From JAIQGF01 sp051006995 (GTDB lineage: Bacteria; Acidobacteriota; Terriglobia; Terriglobales; Acidobacteriaceae), in assembly GCA_051006995.1 (NCBI GenBank), contig JBPCSQ010000007.1:42505-106504 (forward strand): DNA of 64,000 bases, written 5' to 3'. The notes beneath the pieces are model-generated. The model did not search any database, was not told the origin of the DNA, and saw nothing but the letters and a program-made list of their open reading frames with translations. This document shows, in pieces, positions 27,171 through 34,932 of the stretch. Every line of letters begins with the position of its first letter. Positions within the stretch are counted from its first letter, which is position 1. The translations under genes were made by a program, and so were the position numbers.

Positions 27171-27734
27171 TCAGGAGAGCGCTTCGAACTTTTCCTTCGG
27201 ATGATGACAGACGGGACAGCGGTCGAACTCCATTTTCTCAACCGTATATCCGCAGGTCGCGCAGACGTAATAGGTGGTCTTGGCCGTCATGGCCGCAAGC
27301 TGAGCCAGGACCTGGCTGTACAAGCGCGCGTGTTCGGCCTCTGCTTCCAGTGCGTAGGTAAAGGTTCGCACCGCAGCTGTGTTCTTCTGTTCTTCGGCTT
27401 CCCTGATGAAGGCCGGATACATGACATCCCGCTCGTATTCTTCCCCGGCAATCGCGGTCTTCAGATTTTCCGCTGTGGACCGGACTGCTGGAGTTTCGAT
27501 GTGCGCCTCCGGCGTGGCGCCCATCTTCTTAATCACGGCAGCGTGATTGCTCGCATGAATCTGCTCGGCACGCGAAGCCGCACGGAACAGGCTGGCAGCT
27601 TTATGAAAACCTTCGTCGTCCGCTTTACGGGCAAATGCGCTATATCGCGCCGAGGCGTTCGACTCGCCGTTAAAAGCGGCCTGCAGATTTTTCAGGGTTG
27701 TTGTCAGCGATGGCGATACGGAAACGGTAGACAT
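27171..27734 (-). CDS. rubrerythrin
   Basis: The 187-aa protein has a ferritin-like diiron domain with two E-x-x-x-H/Y-type helices (FNGESNASARYSAFARKA near residue 20, and ALEAEAEHARLYSQVL near 128). A C-terminal rubredoxin-like zinc or iron site follows, with CATCGYTVE and CPVCHHPKEKFE. Rubrerythrins reduce hydrogen peroxide in the cytoplasm using rubredoxin-type electron donors. The ATG is preceded by AAGGAG at ideal distance. It is followed on the same strand, upstream, by the DUF4197 gene with a 65-bp gap. Confidence 0.93.
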   Translation of the reverse strand: MSTVSVSPSLTTTLKNLQAAFNGESNASARYSAFARKADDEGFHKAASLFRAASRAEQIHASNHAAVIKKMGATPEAHIETPAVRSTAENLKTAIAGEEYERDVMYPAFIREAEEQKNTAAVRTFTYALEAEAEHARLYSQVLAQLAAMTAKTTYYVCATCGYTVEKMEFDRCPVCHHPKEKFEALS

Positions 27735-27799
27735 ATCAACGCTCTCCTTGACCGAGATGTGGCTGCGGCGTATCGGGCGGCCGCAGACATTCGCTGTCT

Positions 27800-28531
27800 C
27801 TACATGTGTTTCCCGAATACGTCCTTCAGCAAAGAAGTAGTTTGGGCTGCCGGATCTTTTCGGATTTTCTTTTCCTCCTGTCCAAGCATGTAGAACAGGC
27901 CATCCAGCGTTTTACCCACCACGTAGTTATCCAGGTTGAACTTCTGCGCTCCCAGCGAACCGGCAATCGAGTTCTGCATAATGGTGTTGTATTGCTTGAC
28001 GACGCCCACGTTGACCAGGGATTTGTGAACGATCGGCGTGAACGACGTGGTCAGCTCCGCGGTGGTCTGCCGCTTGAAATACTCGGTTGCCGCCGTATCG
28101 CCGCCTGACAGAATCTTTCGTGCATCATCAAATGTCATTTTCGAGATCGCTTTGAGGAAGATCTGCTTGGCCAGCGGAGTCGCCTGCTCCGCCGCGCGGT
28201 TCATGCCCACCTCGAGTTCATCGACCTGCGATCCCATCCCGAGCAACCGTGCGCCCTTTCCGGCTGTGCGCAGGTTATCCGGCAGCAGGATTTTGATGGC
28301 TTCATTCTTAAGAAATCCATCCGGCTTACCAGTGGACGCCACTGCTTTGCCGGTACCGAGAGTGAGCGCTTCTTTTAGCCCGGAGGAAATCTTGCTGGTG
28401 CTGGGACCGCCAGAGGTAGGCGTAGCAGGTTGAGCGGGCTGGCTCGCCTTATTCCAGATATCGCCGAGTTGCGACTGTGCAAAACACGATGACGCCATCA
28501 AGAGGACAAGGAACAACAGGATCTTTGACAT
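27800..28531 (-). CDS. DUF4197 family secreted protein
   Basis: A 243-aa protein with a signal peptide (LLFLVLLMASSCFAQ), a low-complexity Pro/Ser linker and then the DUF4197 pattern. That pattern covers SSGLKEALTLGTGKAV, IKILLPDNL, a helix-rich centre and the conserved tail GLFYMLGQEEKKIRKDPAAQTT. The family is periplasmic or lipoprotein-like and of unknown biochemical role. The ATG follows AAAGGA. It is probably the first gene of a short transcript with rubrerythrin. Confidence 0.88.
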   Translation of the reverse strand: MSKILLFLVLLMASSCFAQSQLGDIWNKASQPAQPATPTSGGPSTSKISSGLKEALTLGTGKAVASTGKPDGFLKNEAIKILLPDNLRTAGKGARLLGMGSQVDELEVGMNRAAEQATPLAKQIFLKAISKMTFDDARKILSGGDTAATEYFKRQTTAELTTSFTPIVHKSLVNVGVVKQYNTIMQNSIAGSLGAQKFNLDNYVVGKTLDGLFYMLGQEEKKIRKDPAAQTTSLLKDVFGKHM

Positions 28532-28833
28532 CGAGTTCCTTTCACGGCCAGGCTACTGGTTTGTTTGTCCAAGCTGTTTGGCGGCGAATTTCCACATTTG
28601 TCATGTGGGGAATAAACAGCACTCGTGAATCGGTGATTCGCGCGGTTCCGAATCGATAAGATGAGAACAGTCGGGCGCGCTTCCGTCCGTGAGAAGCCTT
28701 ACTACAACGTGTGATAATCCCGCGCGCGGCGGCAGCCTGTCGAAATTCTGAGCCGTTTCTAGCTATGTGGATGTCTAAGGCGTAGGGCTTGGTTTAATGC
28801 AGCCGCCGTTGGGGCGCAGGCAAAAGGAAGAGC
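28532..28833. other. intergenic region upstream of the DUF4197 gene
   Basis: About 300 bases without a convincing gene. It holds the DUF4197 leader and a small inverted repeat GAATC-GGT-GATTC at 28627-28639. No clear promoter boxes were found. An open frame on the minus strand (28759-29181) was rejected because it looks like a shadow. Confidence 0.3.
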
Positions 28834-29007
28834 GTGTTTAAGCGTAATATTTCCGAGCTGGTGAACAGTCTCATCAAAGAACTGGGAGTTCTCAACCGGG
28901 CGGAGAGTGCCCTCGCAACCGTCGAAGAGCTTGAGGCACGTACGTCCAAGCGGCTGAGACTCAGACGAGAGCTCGTGCAAGTTCTTCATCTTTACAAAAG
29001 GCCGTAA
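28834..29007 (+). CDS. possible 57-aa helical small protein
   Basis: A GTG start at 28834 preceded by AAAAGGAAG (7 bp spacing) opens a 57-codon frame ending TAA. The product (begins MFKRNISELVNSL, ends LHLYKRP) is rich in Leu, Glu, Arg and Lys with a heptad-like spacing of hydrophobic residues, as in a short coiled coil. It has no Pro until the last residue and no Trp. I do not recognise it. The good ribosome binding site and helical composition argue for a real gene; the shortness and GTG start leave doubt. Confidence 0.4.
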   Translation: MFKRNISELVNSLIKELGVLNRAESALATVEELEARTSKRLRLRRELVQVLHLYKRP

Positions 29008-29107
29008 GCACCCGATCCCGCCGCCATTTGCCGAACCACCTGCCCGCAAACTAGATCGCCCATGAAAGGGCAATTCGGCAGTATGTCGCGACGGCGCGAT
29101 GAATACG

Positions 29108-29518
29108 CTACGAGGCCCGCTTGGCGGCGCTGAAGCGAATGAGGTGTGCCGACTGGTTGGGCACGTACTCATCCAGGGCACGCTCGATGCGAAGAATGCT
29201 TGCCCTCACTTCATTTTCCGTGTCCCCACCATTGCAGAAGTCGGCCAGTGAAATCACCTGGATTGCGTTGCGAACCTCGTGGTTCAGTTCGGTAACGATT
29301 TTGACGCGCTCGCGGATCAGCTGATTGCGTTCGCGACTCCAGCGCAGCAGCCGCCAGATCAGCACGATCGTGATTATTCCGCCGGCTGCGTCGCACTTCA
29401 CCAGCGACATAGCGGCTGGATACCCGCACGCGAGCAAGGCACTGTTGGCCAGCCACGAGATCACGCAGATGAAGATTCCCACGGACGCTGCAATCGCTAG
29501 GATTAGCCGATCCGACAT
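29108..29518 (-). CDS. two-helix membrane protein with an isolated histidine-kinase-like H-box
   Basis: The 136-aa product starts MSDRLILAIAASVGIF and has two membrane helices (residues about 4-28 and 38-58). A short coiled region follows, then ELNHEVRNAIQVI, the dimerisation/phosphoacceptor H-box of histidine kinases. No ATPase domain follows; the protein ends about 55 residues later. It could be a phosphotransfer or regulatory fragment. It is divergent from the sigma-54 activator at 29917 and so may belong to the same circuit. Longer starts reach 29659 but lack family support. Confidence 0.6.
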   Translation of the reverse strand: MSDRLILAIAASVGIFICVISWLANSALLACGYPAAMSLVKCDAAGGIITIVLIWRLLRWSRERNQLIRERVKIVTELNHEVRNAIQVISLADFCNGGDTENEVRASILRIERALDEYVPNQSAHLIRFSAAKRAS

Positions 29519-29916
29519 TGGTTTCAGTTGGCGAGAGGCGGTTCGCATTGTTCTACAGGCCCTTCGGGACACCCCGGCTGGACAGCTGGCTTTCCCTGTT
29601 GGAATGAAGTAGGTCGAGTGCTTGCAGACTAAGCGAGACAGGGCGTCTATTCCAAGCACAATTTCATCTTAACACCGCTGTGGGATTGGTGGCTTGGTAT
29701 TCCTGCCGCCCCTTCCGGCGGCGCTTCGCGTAGCAATGACGTCACTTTTCCGGCGGCGGAAAAAGTCGTTCGTAAGTAGGGACTAAGGCAGAATTGTTGC
29801 TGTTTACCATCTTGTACACACACGAGAACCTCGTTACTATGTTTGCAATCCAGGTAGTTCCCAACCTGCACCAGACTTCACCTGAAGTCGTGTGCCACTA
29901 CAGTCTGCGAGTAGCA
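29519..29916. promoter_or_regulatory. divergent control region of the H-box protein and the sigma-54 activator
   Basis: About 400 bases separate the two starts. The part near 29700-29765 is a GC-rich inverted-repeat zone (CCGCCCCTTCCGGCGGCG and CCGGCGGCGG). An upstream start of the activator frame (29794) would lie here, but the family-like N-terminus begins only at 29917. I could not identify a sigma-54 GG/GC element or clear -10/-35 boxes. Confidence 0.3.
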
Positions 29917-31269
29917 ATGAATTGTTGTGTCATTGATGACCGGCCAGAATTCTTCGCCGTGCTGGCCAGCAAATTAGGCGAGGAATTTCACCTTCAAATC
30001 GTTGAACAACCGGAATGGTTTCCCGAACAGATTGCCAATAGCGATGTCGTCGTCGTGTCGCTGCCAGGATCAGGTGCCGCCGATTACGAGCGCAAGGTCG
30101 CTGAGTTGCGGTGCGTCGTGCAGCAGACCGGAGGCGCCCCTGTCATCGGGTTCGTGGCAGAACCGGATCGAAAGACCATGCGGGAAGTAATTGCCAGTGG
30201 GGCCTACGACTGTTTCGTTGAAAGCTCGCCGATGGAGGAATTGCGAATTGTGCTGAGGCGAGCGGCCCAGTTCCATGATCTGCGGCGCGAACTGGAACGC
30301 CTGCGCCATGCTCAGACCACTGAACCCCACTGCCTCGTGAATTCCGATCCGCAGATGGTGGCTTTGCACAGCTTCGCGCGTCGAATCGCGCCCAGCAAAG
30401 CAAATGTTTTGTTGACCGGCGAAACCGGAACCGGTAAAGAAGTGTTGGCGCGCGAGATCCATCGCGCTAGCGGGCGCGAGCAGAGCCCGTTCGTTCCGGT
30501 CGCGTGCTCCAGCCTGCCGGAGACGCTGATCGAAGCAGAATTATTTGGTCACGAACGTGGAGCGTTCACTGGGGCGCAAGGAATGCGCCAGGGCCGGTTT
30601 GAAGCGGCCGGCAGCGGTACGATTTTCCTGGACGAAATCGGGGAGTTGACTCCCTCGTTGCAAGTAAAGCTCCTGCGGGTTTTGCAGGAGTGCCAATTCG
30701 AACGGCTGGGCAGCAACAAGCCTCGCGTTATGGAAGCGCGCGTAATTTGTGCCACGAACCGCGATCTGAAAGCGATGGTACGCGCGGGACAGTTCCGCGC
30801 TGATCTGTTCTACCGGCTCAACACGGTGGAAATCCATATCCCTCCGCTGCGTGACCGGCGGGACGACATCGTGGCACTCGCCTTCCTTTTCCTGAAACGC
30901 TACGCCGAAAAACAGAACCGGCCTGCTTGCCGCATCGCACCGGCAGCTTTGTCGGCGCTGAGCCGATACGACTGGCTTGGCAACGTTCGCGAACTGGAGC
31001 ATGTGATCGAGCGTGCCATCGTGATTTGCGACGGATTGGAAGTCCGGCTGGAACACCTGCCGCACGACGTGCGTGGTGGCGTCCTGGCAGAGGTCACGGC
31101 CATCTCCATGGAGCACCAGGTGAAGGTCTTCAAGCGCCGGCTGATCGAGAAGTCGCTGGAAAACGCCGGTCACAACAAAGTGCAGGCAGCCCGCAACCTC
31201 TGCATTTCGCGATCTTCCCTGCATCGGCTCATCGAAGAGCTGGAGATTCCCGGCCAGAGTATCGCGTAG
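29917..31269 (+). CDS. sigma-54-dependent transcriptional activator with degenerate receiver domain
   Basis: The 450-aa protein has an N-terminal receiver-like domain (residues 1-120), an AAA+ sigma-54 interaction domain (about 145-375) and a C-terminal Fis-type helix-turn-helix (about 400-440, NKVQAARNLCISRSSLHRLIEEL). The AAA+ domain has Walker A GETGTGKE, the sigma-54 contact loop GAFTGA and Walker B FLDEIGEL. The receiver keeps the acidic pair (VIDDRP). The phosphoacceptor Asp position reads DVVVVSLPGSG and the Lys position reads FVESSP, so classical phosphorylation is unlikely. It lies between an H-box protein and the Tad pilus genes and may control them; that is inference. Confidence 0.9.
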   Translation: MNCCVIDDRPEFFAVLASKLGEEFHLQIVEQPEWFPEQIANSDVVVVSLPGSGAADYERKVAELRCVVQQTGGAPVIGFVAEPDRKTMREVIASGAYDCFVESSPMEELRIVLRRAAQFHDLRRELERLRHAQTTEPHCLVNSDPQMVALHSFARRIAPSKANVLLTGETGTGKEVLAREIHRASGREQSPFVPVACSSLPETLIEAELFGHERGAFTGAQGMRQGRFEAAGSGTIFLDEIGELTPSLQVKLLRVLQECQFERLGSNKPRVMEARVICATNRDLKAMVRAGQFRADLFYRLNTVEIHIPPLRDRRDDIVALAFLFLKRYAEKQNRPACRIAPAALSALSRYDWLGNVRELEHVIERAIVICDGLEVRLEHLPHDVRGGVLAEVTAISMEHQVKVFKRRLIEKSLENAGHNKVQAARNLCISRSSLHRLIEELEIPGQSIA

Positions 31270-31301
31270 CTATCTATTCTCAACGAGACACGCGCACGTT
31301 C

Positions 31302-31709
31302 CTACTGCGCGATCATCATCTTCGAACGGCTGCTGACAACGATTTGCGGAACCCAGGGCACGATTTGCGTGCAGGTGTACTGAACTGTGACCTGGACGTA
31401 CGAACCGGGATCGTTGTTCGGCGCCCATACCGTGGAGACGTTGAGCTGGTTTTGATTGTTACTCAAGCCTGCGAGCTCTGATGTCACGAAGTTGGTGACG
31501 TCGGTTGTGGCAGCCGCCCTGCCACTTTGCGAGCCCCGGACCGCCGCCCAGCGGCTTGCCTCTCGCGCGGCATGCGACACCCAGCCATAAGCCCAAACGG
31601 CGCGGCCGAACCCGACAATACCGAAGGTCAGCATGAACAGGAGTACGGCGGTGAGCGCCGACTCGATCATGGCGTTGCCGCGTTCACGGGTGCGTCGCGC
31701 CTTCTTCAA
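31302..31709 (-). CDS. TadE-like pseudopilin
   Basis: The 135-aa protein has the TadE pattern: a short basic leader, then RGNAMIESALTAVLLFMLTFGIV with Gly at -1, Glu at +5 and a hydrophobic helix, followed by a pilin-like globular part. Such pseudopilins are cleaved by the TadV peptidase. The start is TTG at 31709, overlapping the preceding TGA as TTGA, so it is translationally coupled to the gene at 31706-32185. It converges with the sigma-54 activator. Confidence 0.83.
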   Translation of the reverse strand: MKKARRTRERGNAMIESALTAVLLFMLTFGIVGFGRAVWAYGWVSHAAREASRWAAVRGSQSGRAAATTDVTNFVTSELAGLSNNQNQLNVSTVWAPNNDPGSYVQVTVQYTCTQIVPWVPQIVVSSRSKMMIAQ

Positions 31710-32185
31710 CGGACCCTCATAATCGCCAGGCCGTGCAGCACCGTGCTATTGGGCACGCCGGGATAACTTACTAGCGTGTTAAAGGTGAACTGCGTGCGCA
31801 CGCGGCTGTAGATGTAGGCCTGCTCAGCTCCGCAGGAGTTCAGATTCACGACCGTGCAGGTCATTTCAGTCGCCGAACCAGGACAGCGGAGGAAACACGA
31901 GGCCTCCGTCACGTTGGCGGAGTTAAACTGCGCCGAGGGAAGACCTGTATCCTGGATGCAGGCGTTCTGAATTCCCATGACGTTGGTGTAGTTGTTCCGC
32001 AGCGCGTATTGAGCCCCGGCGCGCGCGGCATTTGCGGTCATCACGGCGTAATAAAATACCCGGCCAAAATCGGCGACGCCGAGCACCAATACGACCAGCA
32101 GCGGCAGTACCAGCGCGAATTCGACGATGGCATTGCCGCGCTGGGCCACATGTCCGAAAGAACGACGCTGAGATTTACGTCTCAT
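31706..32185 (-). CDS. TadE/TadF-like pseudopilin
   Basis: The 159-aa protein starts with a basic leader and QRGNAIVEFALVLPLLVVLVLGVADFGRVFYY, split here as leader (residues 1-14), cleavage at G-N, Glu at +5, and a membrane helix (about 20-40). The globular part has four or five Cys, including CSxG-like TCTVVNLNSCG, suggesting disulfides. It belongs to the Tad minor pseudopilins, which are needed for fimbrial assembly. The gene is 6 bp downstream of tadG. Confidence 0.84.
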   Translation of the reverse strand: MRRKSQRRSFGHVAQRGNAIVEFALVLPLLVVLVLGVADFGRVFYYAVMTANAARAGAQYALRNNYTNVMGIQNACIQDTGLPSAQFNSANVTEASCFLRCPGSATEMTCTVVNLNSCGAEQAYIYSRVRTQFTFNTLVSYPGVPNSTVLHGLAIMRVR

Positions 32186-32191
32186 CGAGAC

Positions 32192-33475
32192 TCATTCTCC
32201 CAAGACCACCATTTTGACCGCCGCGCCACCGGGCATGGCGGTGAAGTTGCCGTTGAAGCTGGGCGTTCCCGCGATCTTCAGCGTCCAGGCGATGATCGCA
32301 GTGTTGTCGCTGGTTGTGCCAGTGGTGCCGGTGAAGACAACGTTGGATGTCGGAAAATACATGACGCCGTCGAAATTGGAGCCTGACGAGCCCGTAATGG
32401 AGCTGTTGTATTGCGGGCCCTGCAGACTCAAAGAGCGATTCTGATAAAACAGAATGCTGGCGTAGGTGCCGCTCGAAGGTGCGCTAAACGTCACCGTGGC
32501 ATTGCCGGCGATAGTGACCGGTCCATAGCGCGTCGAAGGTGCGCCGCTCGTGGTGCCGGTCAGGTAGAAGAAGACTCCGGTCCCCGTGCTGGTGCCGCCC
32601 GAGATGGTCAACCCGCCGCCATTCATGATGTAGGTTCCCGGCTGAAACGTGTAATTCCCGTTCGGGATGTTGATGCCGCCGCAGTACGTGCCAGGGCTTA
32701 TGACTGTGTTGGCGGGGTTAAACGTCTGGCACGTGCCGAGTGCAGGGGCTGGCAGCGACGCGAGCGGATCGGGGCTGGGCAGCAGGCCGGTAGATGGTGT
32801 CGTGTTGTAGTTTCCGGGGACGCTGCCCGTGTACCCAGGACAATTGCCGGCGACGTCGAAGCCGGAGGCGGTCACCTGCGCGCCGCCATTGGCAACCAGG
32901 GCGCTGCAATCGGTGGAGTTATCCACGACCGTGCAGTTGTTGAGATTCACATTGGCGGTGCCCTCGAAGGTGACAGCGCCTCGATCACTGCCGCTGAGGG
33001 CGATCAGGCAGCCATTGCCGGCGCCAAGATGGGCAACCGCTCGTGCCGCAACCGTGGCGGGGGTGACACCGAGAATGCTGAGAAACGTCAGCGGCTGATT
33101 GGGTTGCTGAACAATGACCTCGACGGCACTGTTATCGCCCGCGTAATAGCCCGAGGCCGGTGGGTTATTCACCGTAACGGAGATGTTGTTGGTACCGTTC
33201 GGGTACCCGTTCTTGTCGGTATCGTGCAGCGCGGCAGGCTGGATTTGCGAAGGTTGATTGCGCAGGATTTCCTGCGCCCCGGCGATGGCGCCGCTGTCGG
33301 CTGCCGTCTGCATCTGGCGTTTGACAAATTCGAGGTAGCCGACGTCCGTCGCCAAACCGGCAAAAGCAATCAGCACGGCGATCGAGACGGTCACGGTAAT
33401 CAAGGACTGGCCGGATTGCGATCGCCGGCGGAGATTCGATGAACTGGAGCGTTGCGTCTTCTCAGTTATCCCCAT
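32192..33475 (-). CDS. tadG: TadG-like Flp pilus assembly protein
   Basis: The 427-aa protein has the N-terminal Tad motif (SGQSLITVTVSIAVLIAFAG, then ATDVGYLEFVKRQMQTAADSGAIAGA). This is characteristic of the TadG membrane anchor. A long Gly/Ser/Thr/Asn-rich region follows, with a beta-rich repeat of the kind seen in polymer-like surface proteins. The Glu at +5 of pseudopilins is absent. Anchoring in the inner membrane with the rest in the periplasm is the family norm. ATG at 33475 follows GGAGG and overlaps the previous gene by 10 bp. Confidence 0.85.
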   Translation of the reverse strand: MGITEKTQRSSSSNLRRRSQSGQSLITVTVSIAVLIAFAGLATDVGYLEFVKRQMQTAADSGAIAGAQEILRNQPSQIQPAALHDTDKNGYPNGTNNISVTVNNPPASGYYAGDNSAVEVIVQQPNQPLTFLSILGVTPATVAARAVAHLGAGNGCLIALSGSDRGAVTFEGTANVNLNNCTVVDNSTDCSALVANGGAQVTASGFDVAGNCPGYTGSVPGNYNTTPSTGLLPSPDPLASLPAPALGTCQTFNPANTVISPGTYCGGINIPNGNYTFQPGTYIMNGGGLTISGGTSTGTGVFFYLTGTTSGAPSTRYGPVTIAGNATVTFSAPSSGTYASILFYQNRSLSLQGPQYNSSITGSSGSNFDGVMYFPTSNVVFTGTTGTTSDNTAIIAWTLKIAGTPSFNGNFTAMPGGAAVKMVVLGE

Positions 33476-34164
33476 TGCTGAACCTCCAGGGCCCGTCCGG
33501 AATCAGCAGGCACCGCAAGCGGCGCTTCGCGGGAAGCAAACCTCGGAACCAGCGCCCCAACGCGGCGGCGGTAGTCCTCATAGCCGGGGAAGGCCGCCGA
33601 GAGGACTGTCTCTTCAAACTGCATCCTCGCCCAAAGCAGCAATAACCAGGCGGCCATCACGAGAGCAAAGCCCAGGCTGAAACGTCCGAGCAAGATGGCT
33701 CCGTACTGCAGAACATAAGAGGCGTACATCGGGTGTCTCACGTACCGGTACGGCCCCGCCGTCACCAACTGTCGTGCCTGCGGCTCGATGCTGAAGGAGT
33801 AGCGCAGGTTCCAGATGCCCCACAGCCCGAGCAGGCATCCGATCAGCCACATAGCTAGCGAAATCCATCGCAGAACGACAGGAACATCCACGGGCACAAA
33901 CTGGGGGGCCAGCGCCAGGTATGCAGGCACAAGCGCGGTTACCGCATAGGCCGACAAGCGTGCAGTGAAGCTTGTCACCCTGGCTTTCGGGGCGCCTCGC
34001 ATCACAAAGCTGGCGGCGATCATCAGGTTGTGAAGGAGGGTCGGAGCAAGGAGCAGTCCTAGTCCGGTACTACGTCTCCACAAACTGATCGAGAATGCGA
34101 TGGCGCAAGCGCATCCAGCCCAATCCACCCAGCGCTGGTGACGGCGTTTCTCAGACCACGACAT
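33466..34164 (-). CDS. ICMT/PEMT-like membrane methyltransferase
   Basis: The 232-aa protein has about five membrane helices and the C-terminal signature of isoprenylcysteine carboxyl methyltransferase and related phospholipid methyltransferases: VTAGPYRYVRHPMYASYVLQYGA, split by the conserved RHPMY, then a helix and EETVLSAAFPGYEDYRRRV. These enzymes use S-adenosylmethionine on lipid-soluble or membrane-bound substrates. It is translationally coupled to tadG. A role in pilus maturation is possible but not shown. The ATG at 34164 follows AGGAG; a GTG at 34173 is the alternative. Confidence 0.8.
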   Translation of the reverse strand: MSWSEKRRHQRWVDWAGCACAIAFSISLWRRSTGLGLLLAPTLLHNLMIAASFVMRGAPKARVTSFTARLSAYAVTALVPAYLALAPQFVPVDVPVVLRWISLAMWLIGCLLGLWGIWNLRYSFSIEPQARQLVTAGPYRYVRHPMYASYVLQYGAILLGRFSLGFALVMAAWLLLLWARMQFEETVLSAAFPGYEDYRRRVGALVPRFASREAPLAVPADSGRALEVQQWG

Positions 34165-34483
34165 CGGCGTCACTCCTGGAACATCAGCTAAGCCTTATGC
34201 AGTCCCATTGCCACAGTCGAGCGCGGCAGTCGCCGGCCTAACTATCGCTTTTCACTCAGCCGTTGCGGTAATCCAGAAATTTCCAGCCGGACTAAGTGTC
34301 CGAATTCTGCGTCAGGTGTCCCGGCCCGAAGACAGCAGGTCTGGATGAATCGTCCGACCTCCAAGCTCGAAGTCAAACAAAACAGCGGCGTTGGCCAACC
34401 TGAAGGAATGCACATGAAATTGCATAGGAGTGGGTATCCCCGCGATGGGGGCAATTTCAGAACTTCGGTGAAGGAGAAACAGC
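34165..34483. promoter_or_regulatory. divergent intergenic region before the Flp pilin genes
   Basis: About 320 bases between the methyltransferase/tadG transcript and the first pilin. It must hold promoters for both directions. I see no clean -10/-35 pair and no convincing sigma-54 element; a short GGACTAAG at 34289-34296 also occurs at 29780. The pilin is preceded by AAGGAG at 34471-34476. Confidence 0.3.
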
Positions 34484-34657
34484 ATGCAGGAAATGATTCG
34501 CAAGATGTGGCGGGACGATGACGGTCAGGACCTCATCGAATACGCCCTGATTGTCGGGCTGGTGAGCATTATTGCAGTGGTCGCAATCACCGCCGCCGGC
34601 GTGAGCATTAACACCATTTGGACCAACGTGTCGGGCGCTCTGTCGGGCGCGGCTTAA
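34484..34657 (+). CDS. Flp-type IVb pilin (first copy)
   Basis: The 57-aa prepilin has a short charged leader ending DDG and the Flp motif QDLIEYALIVGLVSIIAVVA. Gly is at -1, Glu at +5 and Tyr at +6 of the expected cleavage site. The rest is a single hydrophobic helix and a short Ser/Gly tail (GALSGAA). It is the major subunit of the Tad pilus. An AAGGAG site precedes the ATG at the correct distance. A hairpin terminator separates it from the second pilin. Confidence 0.9.
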   Translation: MQEMIRKMWRDDDGQDLIEYALIVGLVSIIAVVAITAAGVSINTIWTNVSGALSGAA

Positions 34658-34676
34658 TCCGGTTGGACCCCAATTC

Positions 34677-34709
34677 GCGGGGCGGTTGCTTCGAAGGCTG
34701 CCGCCCCGC
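34677..34709 (+). terminator. hairpin between the two pilin genes
   Basis: A 9-bp perfect stem, GCGGGGCGG at 34677-34685 and CCGCCCCGC at 34701-34709, follows the first pilin by 19 bp and is followed by TTAACCAAATTTT. It probably attenuates the transcript so the first pilin is made in excess of downstream genes. The T tract is interrupted, so it may be leaky. Confidence 0.55.
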
Positions 34710-34757
34710 TTAACCAAATTTTCCGAACGAACTGTTTTTCAGAGAAAACGACGCTCC

Positions 34758-34922
34758 ATGAAGCTCATGCGGCGGTGCTGGTCAGACAACGATGCGCAGG
34801 ACCTGACGGAGTACGGCCTCATCGCCGTGCTTGTCAGCACGTTGGTAATCGCCGGTCTCCAGGCATGTGGCGCGGACGTAAATGCTCTCTGGGCGCGCAT
34901 CAGCGCGGCCCTAAGCGCGTAA
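34758..34922 (+). CDS. Flp-type IVb pilin (second copy, Ala at -1)
   Basis: The 54-aa prepilin has the leader MKLMRRCWSDNDA and the Flp motif QDLTEYGLIAVLVSTLVIAGL with Glu at +5 and Tyr at +6. The residue before the expected cleavage is Ala rather than the nearly invariant Gly. A Cys follows in the helix (LQACGADVNALW). It may be a minor or inefficiently processed pilin. The ATG at 34758 was chosen because the leader then has normal length; the longer open frame begins at 34686. Confidence 0.85.
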   Translation: MKLMRRCWSDNDAQDLTEYGLIAVLVSTLVIAGLQACGADVNALWARISAALSA

Positions 34923-34932
34923 AGGAACCATC

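Noticed and set aside
28759..29181. Minus-strand 140-codon frame
   Set aside because: It overlaps the better supported 57-aa frame and the H-box gene, has Ser/Pro-rich random-looking sequence, and no ribosome binding site.
34289..34296. Short GGACTAAG shared by the regions upstream of the sigma-54 activator, the first pilin and the M50 gene
   Set aside because: Eight bases are too few, and I could not count occurrences elsewhere. Kept only as a remark.
34165..34483. Sigma-54 promoter (GG-N10-GC) before the pilin
   Set aside because: I looked for it and found only TTGGCC...ATGCA with wrong spacing.
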